Origin: Trichomonas vaginalis G3
Taxonomy: Eukaryota; Parabasalia; Trichomonadida; Trichomonadidae
Reading direction: 5' to 3'
Assembly: GCF_026262505.1 (NCBI RefSeq)
Contig: NC_067207.1
Span: 32,146,082-32,210,081 of the forward strand
Length of the DNA: 64,000 nt
This document shows positions 56,701 through 64,000 of this stretch, in pieces. Both the position numbers and the translations under genes were made by a program. The notes under the pieces were generated by a model. The model was not told the DNA's origin, did no database searches, and saw only the letters and a list, made by a program, of their open reading frames with translations. Each line of letters begins with the position of its first letter. The first letter of the stretch is position 1.

Positions 56701-56775
56701 AAGTGTGAGAGAGTATTGACCAAAATATAAACGTTTAGCTCTGTCAGCTTCATACGCATATGCAGCTATACTCAT
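53773..56775 (-). CDS. Tail-fibre-like protein with phage collar-type C-terminus, 1,000 aa
   Basis: It looks whole. The N-terminal 240 residues hold three repeats of the type FDP-x-x-TPC-x-MPFI-x-DGE. The shaft has helical parts and KADKNELLALSDKVKNHVHY-type repeats. One 72-residue module (HKSFTTVRADDIILNYTLGS...) lies near residue 720. The C-terminal 170 residues resemble T4 short-tail-fibre/collar proteins (IYPIGAVYTSMNP, FGGRWYEIVDSFPFY, ENLPSHMHRFSG, GNHSHSIT, GNHTHVVAG, YMPPYITMHAWIRVG). The role is probably receptor binding on a particle surface. Histidine pairs may bind metal as in phage fibres. Confidence 0.85.
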   Translation of the reverse strand: MSIAAYAYEADRAKRLYFGQYSLTLTDKYIVISDGNTEKYITWKDYEKFDPILTPCTMPFIKDGEIIEKDNTTVYKSVYEALEYMLNYNPERFDPSTTPCAMPFIKDGEIVRVPDSTVYTAVQNSLQNILANIFNSETTEIKLPYITDAKEIKSKTTTLFTSLNDLMTYIINIPAPTTAFDPNSTVCSVPFINDSSLITLRDSTVNESLKASLMKIIDFNSFTNTYNSFINVSYASKEGEPKTINKAVYEIKASTTKLNSLTFDGDSFVNDITSGKTILTKEYLKSHVSEFVEIEKEGGIKFDPLNFIFSLANAGVSFAEWTTIQSEINAIWTFLGSKAGMGELVNAARTLGETGNFVDGFKRLVSNVLTNTKKLFRYTIHNGQIFEQIATNPPVMAALMMVRDIKPRNDGNEEHEQQDTGRVIRDIKNVYPEVIDLFRGVNDSISKHSITLDEENKLTDYIFVIIAELMKRINEKGIGDIINVSDVMMKRNFDSLFTKPKTEYSLYDVITELMKKINDNKSSGGRVELEVNDVNEKLAEKADKNELLALSDKVKNHVHYITSDEQIITDYHGYLTRSDEVKTEDPNERRYKYIRAKGYDISCTVQYDTGKAPEAFSYNDEIYASTFSVKGVLVEPRFTLRVKSKITFEDAIKSKADKVELEAMNKVLKSHKHNISDINELQATLDSKADKNHTHKSFTTVRADDIILNYTLGSSAPLENPSTSVKDTLNSLNSKCINIEGHARNFEAHELPAMLDKKADKTYVDAELTKKFSKPDTMTFTTEIINGEPATPFEFVRGLQPDTFEFFLDNSIELTLHYKSGTNATFHPGDTFQMVFNDISSVEYVYRVMSIYDLIYPIGAVYTSMNPINPNTLFGGRWYEIVDSFPFYTNTQSMKMGGSKKIGIENLPSHMHRFSGRTSVEGNHSHSITKRGYINLAAGSNRQGMNRYDISDDPKDVSTGIFCGTAGNHTHVVAGITDPAGNGKDYMPPYITMHAWIRVG

Positions 56776-56792
56776 ATTTTAATGAGAATAAA

Positions 56793-57569
56793 ATGTTGTT
56801 CTATTTGCAAAGTACAGACCCAAACGAATACGGGACAGTAAAACTACAAACAAACTTAGGTCTACAGAATGAGCCACTTGCATTCAGAATGGTTGACTTT
56901 AATACTATCGCAACTTTTGTTATAACAGATGAAACAGATTTCATGGAGATTGAAATAGATGGAAAGAAGCACGAAATAAGATTTCACAATAATGTAGAAT
57001 ATAAGATGGAAACATTAGCTGGAGTGTTAAATGCTCTCATAAATACTACAATAAACAAGGATAACGAAGAAAACTTAATGAATGTTAAACTTATTGCAGG
57101 AGTTTTGAAGTTCAGTTATGCGAAGGAGTTTAAGATACCAAGAATGAGTCATAGAGTACAACTTCTTTTGGGAGCATACCATATGACATTTCCTTTGAAA
57201 AGTGTTGACAAAACGATTGAGATGAAATCTGTTCCATACGTATGTTATGGTAATTGTTTGTACATTGAGTCAAAAATAGCTAATGTCACAGGTATTTCAG
57301 GAGTTAATAGTAAAGGTTCAGTAGAATATAAATCCTTCTGTTATGCAGTCAATTCAATGTTCATTCCAAACGTTCCTGTCATAGCAACTCATTTAGGTAA
57401 ATGGGTTCGCATTAGTCCTCATAATTTGAAAGACATGCAATTCAGACTTGTTGACTTTCAAGGAGAGCCTGTAGAACTGAAGGCACCAGTGCGAATGACT
57501 GTTGAAGTTGACTTTTTAGAAAATATTAAATGCAACAGCTTACAAGAGAACTCAGAGCTAAAAATATAA
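56793..57569 (+). CDS. Minor-capsid-like protein, about 258 aa
   Basis: It is the counterpart of 23797, almost identical, with the start chosen by the same argument (MLFYLQSTDPNEYG, clear of the divergent tail-fibre start). It shares the CLYIESKIANVTG pattern with the 285-aa protein. Confidence 0.6.
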   Translation: MLFYLQSTDPNEYGTVKLQTNLGLQNEPLAFRMVDFNTIATFVITDETDFMEIEIDGKKHEIRFHNNVEYKMETLAGVLNALINTTINKDNEENLMNVKLIAGVLKFSYAKEFKIPRMSHRVQLLLGAYHMTFPLKSVDKTIEMKSVPYVCYGNCLYIESKIANVTGISGVNSKGSVEYKSFCYAVNSMFIPNVPVIATHLGKWVRISPHNLKDMQFRLVDFQGEPVELKAPVRMTVEVDFLENIKCNSLQENSELKI

Positions 57570-57769
57570 AGTATGAATGTTATGTATTAGGTCATGAACT
57601 TTGGTTGTTGCTGTTTGATGAAACAAATGAGTTAGTTATGTCAGTCAAGAGAACAGAAAAATATTGTGTTAGTGAAAACTGCACCAAGTCAATAAGATTA
57701 GGTTTGCATTATGAAGATGAGTTCGATACTGTTGAAGAAGTTTTGGATAGATACTATAAGTTGCTTTAA
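57530..57769 (+). CDS. Unknown 79-aa protein
   Basis: The protein is identical to that at 24534, again overlapping the upstream gene by 40 bases and touching the convergent gene. Conservation of an overlapping frame supports it as coding. Confidence 0.6.
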   Translation: MQQLTRELRAKNIKYECYVLGHELWLLLFDETNELVMSVKRTEKYCVSENCTKSIRLGLHYEDEFDTVEEVLDRYYKLL

Positions 57770-58380
57770 TTTACTAAAACATATTTCAAACAAAGCTTAT
57801 AGTAAGTAGATAGTTTTGTATACTCGTTCGAATATTTATACTTAAACTCAACTCCTGTAGTTCCTGGTGTTTCAATGATGCGGATGTTACCTATTTTCAT
57901 GAATATTGGCGTTTGACCACAGCATTCGATTTCAGGGTCGAGATAGTCAATGACACATTGTTTTCCTGTTATTCGTGATATAACATTTTCAAGGTCCTCC
58001 TTTGTTAGAATTATTTGGTTCTTACTTATAAGATTTATCAAAAGCTTCTTATCGTCTTTGAGTAAAATTGTTTGGTATAACTGAAGAAGGTAATGGTCTA
58101 CGTTATCTGAAGGATTTGTTTGAACATTTGTGTAAGGGTTGTCGTTGGCTTCTCTTGAAAGAATTTGGTCCAGTGGTGGATACTCTAACTTAACATCTGA
58201 TGTAGCGTTAGCGTTTGAAGCTGTGTTTAAATTCACCGACTTAAGATCTGGTTCTTTTTCTTTCAAACACTCCGAACTATAGTTCTTTATGACAATATTG
58301 TTTGTCGTTCGTGAGTCAACATTTGATGTTGGTTCAATTGGAACATTAACGGCACCAGCTAAGATGGATTTGCTTCTCAT
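57766..58380 (-). CDS. Unknown 204-aa Maverick protein
   Basis: It looks whole. The N-terminal half is polar and asparagine/serine-rich (NVDSRTTNNIVIKNYSSECL). The C-terminal half looks folded (LLQLYQTILLKDDKKLLINL, ISRITGKQCVIDYLDPEIEC, PGTTGVEFKYKYS). It is divergent from the basic protein gene across a 25-base gap. No family is recognised. Confidence 0.6.
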   Translation of the reverse strand: MRSKSILAGAVNVPIEPTSNVDSRTTNNIVIKNYSSECLKEKEPDLKSVNLNTASNANATSDVKLEYPPLDQILSREANDNPYTNVQTNPSDNVDHYLLQLYQTILLKDDKKLLINLISKNQIILTKEDLENVISRITGKQCVIDYLDPEIECCGQTPIFMKIGNIRIIETPGTTGVEFKYKYSNEYTKLSTYYKLCLKYVLVN

Positions 58381-58405
58381 TTCATATAGAATAAAAACCT
58401 TTTAT

Positions 58406-58806
58406 ATGTATGAAATGAACAATATACTCGACAAGGGTTTGAATGTAAAGCTAACGAATGAAAATATTGTTGAATTCACTGAGACAGGAGCTGTGTATAA
58501 AGATGTAGAACTACTGAACAAAAGAGCAAAGGGAAGAAGCAGGAATATGAACAAAGGGTGGAAGCCTATAAAAATTTATGTCAATGATGGCTCAGGAGGT
58601 TCAAACATAAAGTATGCAGAAAGTTATAGAGTTTATGCTCTCAAAGGTGAAAAGCCTTCATTTAAGAACAGCTATTCTAACATATCCTCAAAAGCTAAAC
58701 GGATGGGGAAGTGGATGATATGAATGACAGCAAAAATATTAACAGAAATGGCGACAGAGATGCATGGAATTTGTTTACCTTCAGTCAATTGAAGGTTAAG
58801 ATTTAA
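58406..58806 (+). pseudogene. Unknown basic protein of element B (probably broken)
   Basis: It is the counterpart of 25409, identical in its first 90 residues (MYEMNNILDKGLNVKLTNEN..., NKRAKGRSRNMNKGWKPIKI). It appears broken in its C-terminal part, as the A copy may also be. It ends against the ATPase gene. Confidence 0.45.
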
Positions 58807-59687
58807 AACAATGTTGGTCGTTCCCATGGAATATTTTTGACTTTAATGGTATTAGTCATGATATGAATCTCAAGGTATGAACGAGGAGAGATGAGAGACT
58901 TATATGCTTCCCAAATTTCTTCAAAAGGTAATGTTATACCTGACTGTTTCCAAATGAGTTCAATATCATAGCGTGAGAAACCTTGAAAGATAACGAAGTC
59001 AGTTATGAGACGTTTTATGTTTAAAGCTAAAAACCTCCATGTTTGCATAAGTATTGCTACAGTTAAGTGGTAATGTCTGACTTTAGTAATGATGTTAGCT
59101 AATGGTGAGTCAGGCTTTGACACTAAACCTTTTCCAGCGAAGTCGTCACAAACGAGCAGAGTGTTTGAAGGATACTTTTTGAAGGGGTATTTTGAAAGTT
59201 TTGATAGAATGTAGTTTGTAAGTCGTTTCATATCGTAAACTCCTGAGTATTGACGTAAGTGGTGTTTGTCAATAATTCTTTCCATCTCCTCAGAAGTCTT
59301 TTGCATTCCTGACTGTAAACTCTACGATGGCATAATATTTCTCTTACGTCGAATGTAACGTTGAAGAAATTCAATGAGTTCACTGTCTGGAACTTTAACG
59401 ACAGAGGCTTGAACTTTTGACATAAATGTTTTCGCTGTTGAATCCATAGAGTCTGAAGTTGCTGATATAATGATTTGGTCATAGTAAGAGTAGTTTCCTA
59501 AACGCTCTGTTATGAGTATATGACGAATGAGGTTAAATGTCTTACCTGAACCCATCTTTCCACAATAGAAATACACACCATTTGAACAGAATTCATAATC
59601 TTTGCTGAAAGGAAGAATAAGAGAAGAGTTAAGTTTGTCTGTAGTTTCATTCATGTCTTCATCTACATCATGTATTAAATGCTTCAT
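58803..59687 (-). pseudogene. Packaging ATPase of element B (broken)
   Basis: The same Walker A (GKMGSGKT) and Walker B-like (LLVCDDFAGKG) motifs as in A are readable, along with the RSYLEIHIMTNTIKVKNIPW end. It is a fossil with about one or two breaks. Confidence 0.85.
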
Positions 59688-59703
59688 TTTATCTCCATTA
59701 AAA

Positions 59704-60577
59704 ATGCAAGTCAGAAATATTCAGAACATAGCACCGAGTCTAACGACAAGAGTATAAAGATATACTATGAACACGTTATGATGAAACCAACCAAAATTCA
59801 AGAAAGTCAGTATACTTATGAATATCCAAGACACTGGGTAGAGTATGTAGGAGGTGAGAAAGCTATTGAAATCAGACAGGTTCGAAGTATTCCAGCAGGA
59901 AGAACAATATTATTGAAGAACTTTAATGTTTTGAGATATAATGATGAAACAAAGAAGCAAGATAGTTTCCTGTTGCTGTGTATGTGAACTTAGATACAGG
60001 AGATGACATGAAAGTTTTTAAACAAAGCTTCAAACGGTAGTGAGAGAACAACTGACTGCAAGGACATCCATTACCTTCAGAAGTTACCATAGCATATAAT
60101 TTTGAAACAAACTCAATAGATTTTAAAGTCATCTCTGCAAAGAAGTCAGGTTTTACATTTAATGAAGCAGATGTATATTCGAATGAAAACTTCAAAGCTA
60201 TTGCATGGTTAGATAATGACGATTGCTTTAAGAAAATATTTAAATCAGTGACTCAACGATGTCAATAGATGACCTTCGTGGAATGTTACCATCGACGTTT
60301 ACAGTAGAAGGTTCAGCAGGATTGCTTACAAGATTGTCAATTGGTGGTATTTGGTCTCGTGAGAACATTGTTATAAAATCCAGTATAAGTGAATTTGCTG
60401 AAGAATCTATATTATGTCTTTCAAACTACATGTATTCGCCGCCGAAGCATTATAGTATAACAAACTTTGTCAGTAAGTTTAACATAAGACTTGTCGAACC
60501 TTCTTCAATGAAAGATGTTGTGCTACCTAAAGATGGAAAGGATGGACTCATTATTGAGATGTTTAATTGCATATTAA
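59704..60577 (+). pseudogene. Minor-capsid/penton-like protein of element B (broken)
   Basis: It is the counterpart of the open gene at 26709 in A, with the same YEYPRHWVEYVGGEKAIEIR block. It is a fossil with several breaks, making it the most damaged gene of B. Confidence 0.6.
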
Positions 60578-60800
60578 ATGAGCTTGTTCTTGAAGGTCAT
60601 TCATGATGAAATAACTGTTGTAGAAGATGTTAGCAATTGTTCAGACATTTTGAAGCGTATAGATGATAAGAAAGAAGTTAGATAGACCGCAAAGCGGTGA
60701 GGGCGAAGCCCGTGAGAACGCTTATGTTTCATTGACTTTCTCCAGTAACGAGAACTTTTATGAGATAATATTGAAGAGAGATGATTTTAATATGGTGTAA
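60578..60800 (+). pseudogene. Small 74-aa-type gene of element B (broken)
   Basis: It is the counterpart of 27591 in A, in the same gapless gene cluster. It is a fossil with about one or two breaks. Confidence 0.5.
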
Positions 60801-61328
60801 ATGGTAGCTTGGGCAGCTTTAGGCGCAATGGGAACAAAAGCATTAGCATTTGGAGCAAAAGCACTTGGAGCTTATGACGCAGTAAATAAAATGAGTGGAG
60901 GAAGGGTTTCGAAGACATTAGATGCAAATAAAGGGAAGATTGGAGGCTGGGTTGCAAAGAAGTTAAGATTAAATAAAATAGGGCTCATAAATAAAGCATC
61001 CAATTTGGTTGCGACTGAGTCAGAAAATGCTTTAGGAAAGGACGATGAGTTTGCAAAACACGCAAAAGACTTTAATGACCAGATGAAAGGTGAAACAATG
61101 CATTTAAATAGAGTCGATGGAACTAAAGAAAATGTTTCTTCTCCACCAGTAGTTCTTCCGTATGGTCCCTATGGAATGTATGGAAACCCTTACGAAAGAC
61201 CATTTGACCCATTGACTGGTGGAAGTAACTGGTATCATTACGGCCGAAGAAGAAAGACAGTCAAGTTGGAGACAGACGTGAAGAAAGCAACTAAAAAGAA
61301 ACCAAGGAAGAGAGTTATAAAGCAATGA
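60801..61328 (+). CDS. pVI-like amphipathic and basic protein, 175 aa
   Basis: It is the counterpart of 27816 with a shortened proline-rich part (SSPPVVLPYGPYGMYG). The N-terminal amphipathic helix and C-terminal KKATKKKPRKRVIKQ are kept. The last codons lie in the terminal repeat. Confidence 0.6.
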   Translation: MVAWAALGAMGTKALAFGAKALGAYDAVNKMSGGRVSKTLDANKGKIGGWVAKKLRLNKIGLINKASNLVATESENALGKDDEFAKHAKDFNDQMKGETMHLNRVDGTKENVSSPPVVLPYGPYGMYGNPYERPFDPLTGGSNWYHYGRRRKTVKLETDVKKATKKKPRKRVIKQ

Positions 61329-61360
61329 ATTCAACAGGGTGAAAAAACAGGTGAAAAAGA

Positions 61361-61374
61361 GGTGAGATCTCACC
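61361..61374. promoter_or_regulatory. GGTGAGATCTCACC palindrome with iterons
   Basis: This is the right terminal-repeat copy of B, with GGTGAAAAA iterons at 61338-61359 and ACTTCACC on the right. Confidence 0.6.
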
Positions 61375-61484
61375 ACTTCACCTAAATTTATTTTTGTGCT
61401 ATGTTTTCATACGTGTGAGGGTGGTGATATCATTAATTTTTAAGTTTATTTTTTATTTTACTGAAAATTTTTATTTGGATGTAA

Positions 61485-61769
61485 ATGACAGAACAAAAGC
61501 AACTCATTCGAATTCCACAGTATAACAAACATACATTTAAACATTTATTCTTCCTTCCTGAGCATAACATGTTCTTTCAAATACATCCGAGACCAGTTGA
61601 CTTTTCATTGACTGTGTATAAAGATAGAAATAGTTATATCATTAAACCATACGATGACGAAGGTAAGTTATGTAAATTGTACGTTAAGAAGTTAGAGAAA
61701 GTTTATGGCTTCAAGTATGACTACAATAGGGTTAACATTGATGATGAAGATATTGAGGAAAATTTATGA
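61485..61769 (+). CDS. Terminal-repeat protein, 94 aa (right copy)
   Basis: The protein is identical to that at 40743, reading outward toward the right tip of B. See that entry for the shared domain and likely role. Confidence 0.7.
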   Translation: MTEQKQLIRIPQYNKHTFKHLFFLPEHNMFFQIHPRPVDFSLTVYKDRNSYIIKPYDDEGKLCKLYVKKLEKVYGFKYDYNRVNIDDEDIEENL

Positions 61770-61937
61770 GAACATTAGTGAAGTCGTTAGTGAGAATGAT
61801 AGTGAGAACGTTTATTTTTTACATTAGTGAGTTCGTTAGTGAAGTGGTTGGCGGTTTTATAAAGTGTCAAATTCACAAGTATTGGGTAAGGTGGAACGCA
61901 GTGCCGCCGTACCCAAGACTTGTATACTAACTTTATT

Positions 61938-62967
61938 GGAACCAATTCCAGATGACAAGCTGACAGAAACTTTTGTACCAAAAGACGAAACAAACTTTTC
62001 ATTGTTAGCAAGACCAAAAGTTGTTCCAGACAAAGTTCTAGTACAAACGAAGTACACAGTTCCACAAGGGGTTGGTATGTTCGGATACCAACCTGAACCA
62101 GAAGAACTTCCAATGAGGTTGCAAGAACTTCAAGATGCTATAAACAAATTCCATTGAGACATCCAATTGACGTCAAATTGTATTGGAGAGCATCTGAGTT
62201 AGGTCAGAAGGTTTTATATGAAACAGGTTGCTTCGACGATGTTTATGAGATAACAGGAGAAGTTTCTCAGAAGATAAGAGACTCACTTGAATTTCCACAA
62301 ACTGGACCAATTGGTTGCGACACAAGTTCGACTCAGATGAAAAGATATACTATGTCGACCTTTAACGCTGCATACATGAGGTTTGTCCAATATATTCCGA
62401 CTGGAATTCCAAACGAAGATGGTGAGTTCCCGGGAAGGAACTATACAGTTGGAAAAGTCATACAACAACTGTATGATATTAGGAAAGCTTCAAACCCCAA
62501 ACTTGCAATGACACTCAAATTGCTTTATGAATTCGACATGGGGATATTCCATTAAGAAACCTCAAGAGATGAAGAGTAAACATTATGAGAAGGTCGACAA
62601 CTTTGTTGAAAGGTTTTCTCCTTTTGTTTGAAGTACGAATTCACTCAAGGTCAAAGTGGCTTAGTAACCACATTAAAACCTATTGTCGAATATTGGTCTT
62701 ACCCTCAGTTCGCAAAGGCAGTCGCTTGACAACTACAATGAGTCTTCTCGGAAGTCAAATCGAAAGTCAAGGTTTACTATGAGAACATTGACGCAACTCA
62801 TGACGAACGAAGAAGGCTATAACAAACTCATTGAAATGGGTTTAGTCGGTGAAAAGATGGGCTGTTTTAAGCTAGATAAGGTATTTTCCGAAGTTCATGT
62901 CCTCTCCAAGCGTAAGTACTGGGGTGTTATAGAGGATGGTGAAATAGTTAAACATTGCATGAAGTAA
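61938..62967 (+). pseudogene. Remainder of the PolB gene of element C (broken)
   Basis: Stretches here recall family B polymerase regions, for example RKASNPKLAMTLKLL near the fingers helix, and MGCFKLDKVFSEVHVLSKRK followed by an HCMK end that parallels the A/B palm region. The rest between them is not conserved enough to place. It is a fossil with several breaks, cut off from its N-terminal part by element B. Confidence 0.6.
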
Positions 62968-63008
62968 AAACGTTTTTCAAAAAAAAGTGACATTTTTATT
63001 TATTTGAA

Positions 63009-63595
63009 ATGTACGCTGAGTTTGGTTGGAGAAGACCGTTGGAAACTTGTTTGTTAGATGAGAAATATGAAATTCACTGTTGTGAGTCATTTGAAGTCAG
63101 AAACAAAAAAGACAAAAAGAGTTTTAAGCGAATGGGAGCGAAATGACGGATATGCTATTATGAAGATGGGTGGAAAACACTATCTTAAACGTGTTGTCAT
63201 TGCAACTCATTTTATACTGAATCCTAACAATTTACCTTTTGTAGACATATAAACCATATAAGAAACGACAATAGACTGAAAAACTTACGTTGGTCACTCG
63301 TTTCTGAAAACAATAAGAACAAAGGCAAATTTGGAGATATTGTATTTCGAATTTGTCGACGAACTAGAAGATGAAACAATTGAAATTACAGACTATGGCA
63401 AGCATACGTTTGAGTTTTACTACTATAGCGAAGAACAAGACTCTTTCTACTTTTATACCAGGCGTAAACTATAGGAAATTACAAGTATATTTTACTAAGG
63501 CGGGCTATGCTTATGTAAACACTAGAGATAACAGATGGAAAATACGTTCAAATACTTCTAACAAATTCAAGAAGCTATATGGCATACCATTTTAA
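63009..63595 (+). pseudogene. HNH endonuclease-like gene of element C (broken)
   Basis: It resembles the 192-aa HNH protein of A: a tryptophan-rich NUMOD4-like start, the KHYLKRVVIATHFILNPNNL stretch of the HNH core, and a C-terminal part of the terminal-repeat-ORF type (DYGKHTFEFYYYSEEQDSFY in one frame). It is a fossil with a few breaks, lying between the polymerase and a penton-like gene, the same neighbourhood as in A. Confidence 0.6.
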
Positions 63596-63620
63596 AACAA
63601 TATATTTTTACATATATTAA

Positions 63621-64000
63621 ATGCTTCAGGTTGAAAAAACAAAGAACAAAAGTAGCAGATACAAAACCGTTAGACTATATCTTTACAAATGCTGGTAGGA
63701 CTATTTCAGATGAAGAAATTTCATCCCGAGCATACATGTTTGACTATCCAATTCGCTGGCTTCAAAGTCCTTCAGATGCAAAGGCAATAGGATTTAGAAG
63801 AGTTTTGTTTTCAAATAGAACTAACGCATTTATGTTCGCAGTATATTTTCATGGGCAGTATGAAGGTCCTGATGGTCTAATAGACAAATTTGACGAAATG
63901 AGAATCTTTACAGTTCGTTCAGACGAAAGTCTTGAGAAAACTCTAAATGACTTTCAAACTCAAATGAACAAATATTATTGGGAATTTCAAGAAAAATACG
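63621..64000 (+). pseudogene. Penton/minor-capsid-like gene of element C, cut by the window edge
   Basis: The readable part (DYIFTNAGRTISDEEISSRA, MFDYPIRWLQSPSDAKAIGF) is clearly related to the 282-aa protein at 5926 (PLDEIFTNVG, FDYPLRWLRDPSVTKAIGFR). It runs off the window. It seems to have about one break. Confidence 0.55.

Larger units (their letters stand above)
40580..61932. mobile_element. Maverick/Polinton element B, 21.4 kb
   Basis: It begins AGTTAGTATACAAGTC and ends with the inverse, flanked by TTATT (40575-40579 and 61933-61937). Terminal inverted repeats are 630 and 629 bp. It has the same orientation and core gene order as A, with close sequence match over most genes. It differs in the terminal-repeat ORF, the accessory slot and the HNH slot. 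PolB, capsid-like and tail-fibre genes look whole; the integrase, ATPase and some small genes are broken, with about half a dozen breaks overall. Confidence 0.95.
61304..61932. repeat. Right terminal inverted repeat of element B
   Basis: It is the inverted match of 40580-41209 with a second copy of the 94-aa ORF and iteron palindrome. It is followed by the TTATT duplication and the remainder of element C's polymerase gene. Confidence 0.93.
4129..64000. mobile_element. Maverick/Polinton element C (outer, old, heavily interrupted)
   Basis: The genes at 4349-6774, 29010-29080, 35536-40579 and 61938-64000 form a second, more diverged Maverick gene set (adenine methyltransferase, penton-like proteins, tail fibre, integrase, PolB, HNH). 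It is split by insertions A, D and B. The left end is placed at about 4129, where the sequence begins AGTGGGGCTTCC with a G+C-rich inverted repeat, comparable with the AGTTAG... ends of A and B. The right end lies off the window, so this boundary is inference. It is broken, with the three large insertions plus several smaller breaks. It must be older than A, B and D, which lie within it. Confidence 0.75.

Overview
The window is eukaryotic and looks like Trichomonas vaginalis or a very close trichomonad. An intron-free clathrin heavy chain gene with a G/C-ending codon bias is followed by about 60 kb of A+T-rich DNA made almost wholly of nested transposable elements. Most of these are Maverick/Polinton (TvMav-like) elements, with a DDE-type DNA transposon and two non-autonomous insertions inside it.

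Layout. Bases 1-3622 hold the clathrin heavy chain on the minus strand; its 3' end lies off the window. Bases 3623-4128 are gene-free spacer. From about 4129 to beyond 64000 runs an old outer Maverick, called C here. It carries an adenine methyltransferase, small virion-like proteins, a penton-like protein, a tail-fibre-like protein, an integrase, a protein-primed DNA polymerase and an HNH gene. C was hit by Maverick A (6793-29004, 5-bp target duplication TAAAA, about 0.68-kb terminal inverted repeats), by Maverick B (40580-61932, target duplication TTATT, about 0.63-kb repeats) and, inside its tail-fibre gene, by DNA transposon D (29081-35535). D was in turn hit inside its transposase gene by E (30225-31394) and F (32042-34264). 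A, B and C are treated as fossils: B is the best preserved, A has roughly half a dozen breaks, and C is heavily interrupted.

A and B are close relatives in the same orientation and share a gene order. From the left they run: terminal-repeat ORF, small coiled-coil protein, single-span membrane protein, major-capsid-like protein, two small charged proteins, minor-capsid-like protein, PolB with a long N-terminal extension, an unknown protein, a KilA-N protein, an accessory slot that differs between A and B, an unknown 313-320 aa protein, integrase, phage-like tail fibre, a second minor-capsid-like protein, small proteins, A32/FtsK-like packaging ATPase, a third minor-capsid-like protein, an amphipathic/basic pVI-like protein, and the terminal-repeat ORF again. 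PolB, integrase and ATPase would serve replication, insertion and packaging. The capsid-like set plus a tail-fibre protein with a phage collar-like C-terminus suggests a particle with a receptor-binding fibre.

The most unusual region is the D/E/F nest (29.0-35.6 kb). D and E are flanked by perfect direct repeats of exactly 17 bp, and F by a perfect direct repeat of 91 bp. All three ends share a subterminal GTGACA word. F holds a 1.2-kb chain of a dozen or more long hairpins, in part a 250-bp tandem repeat, whose modules recur as subterminal arms of D. A second recurrent signal is a 14-bp palindrome, GGTGAGATCTCACC, with GGTGAAAAA iterons at four places in each of A and B.
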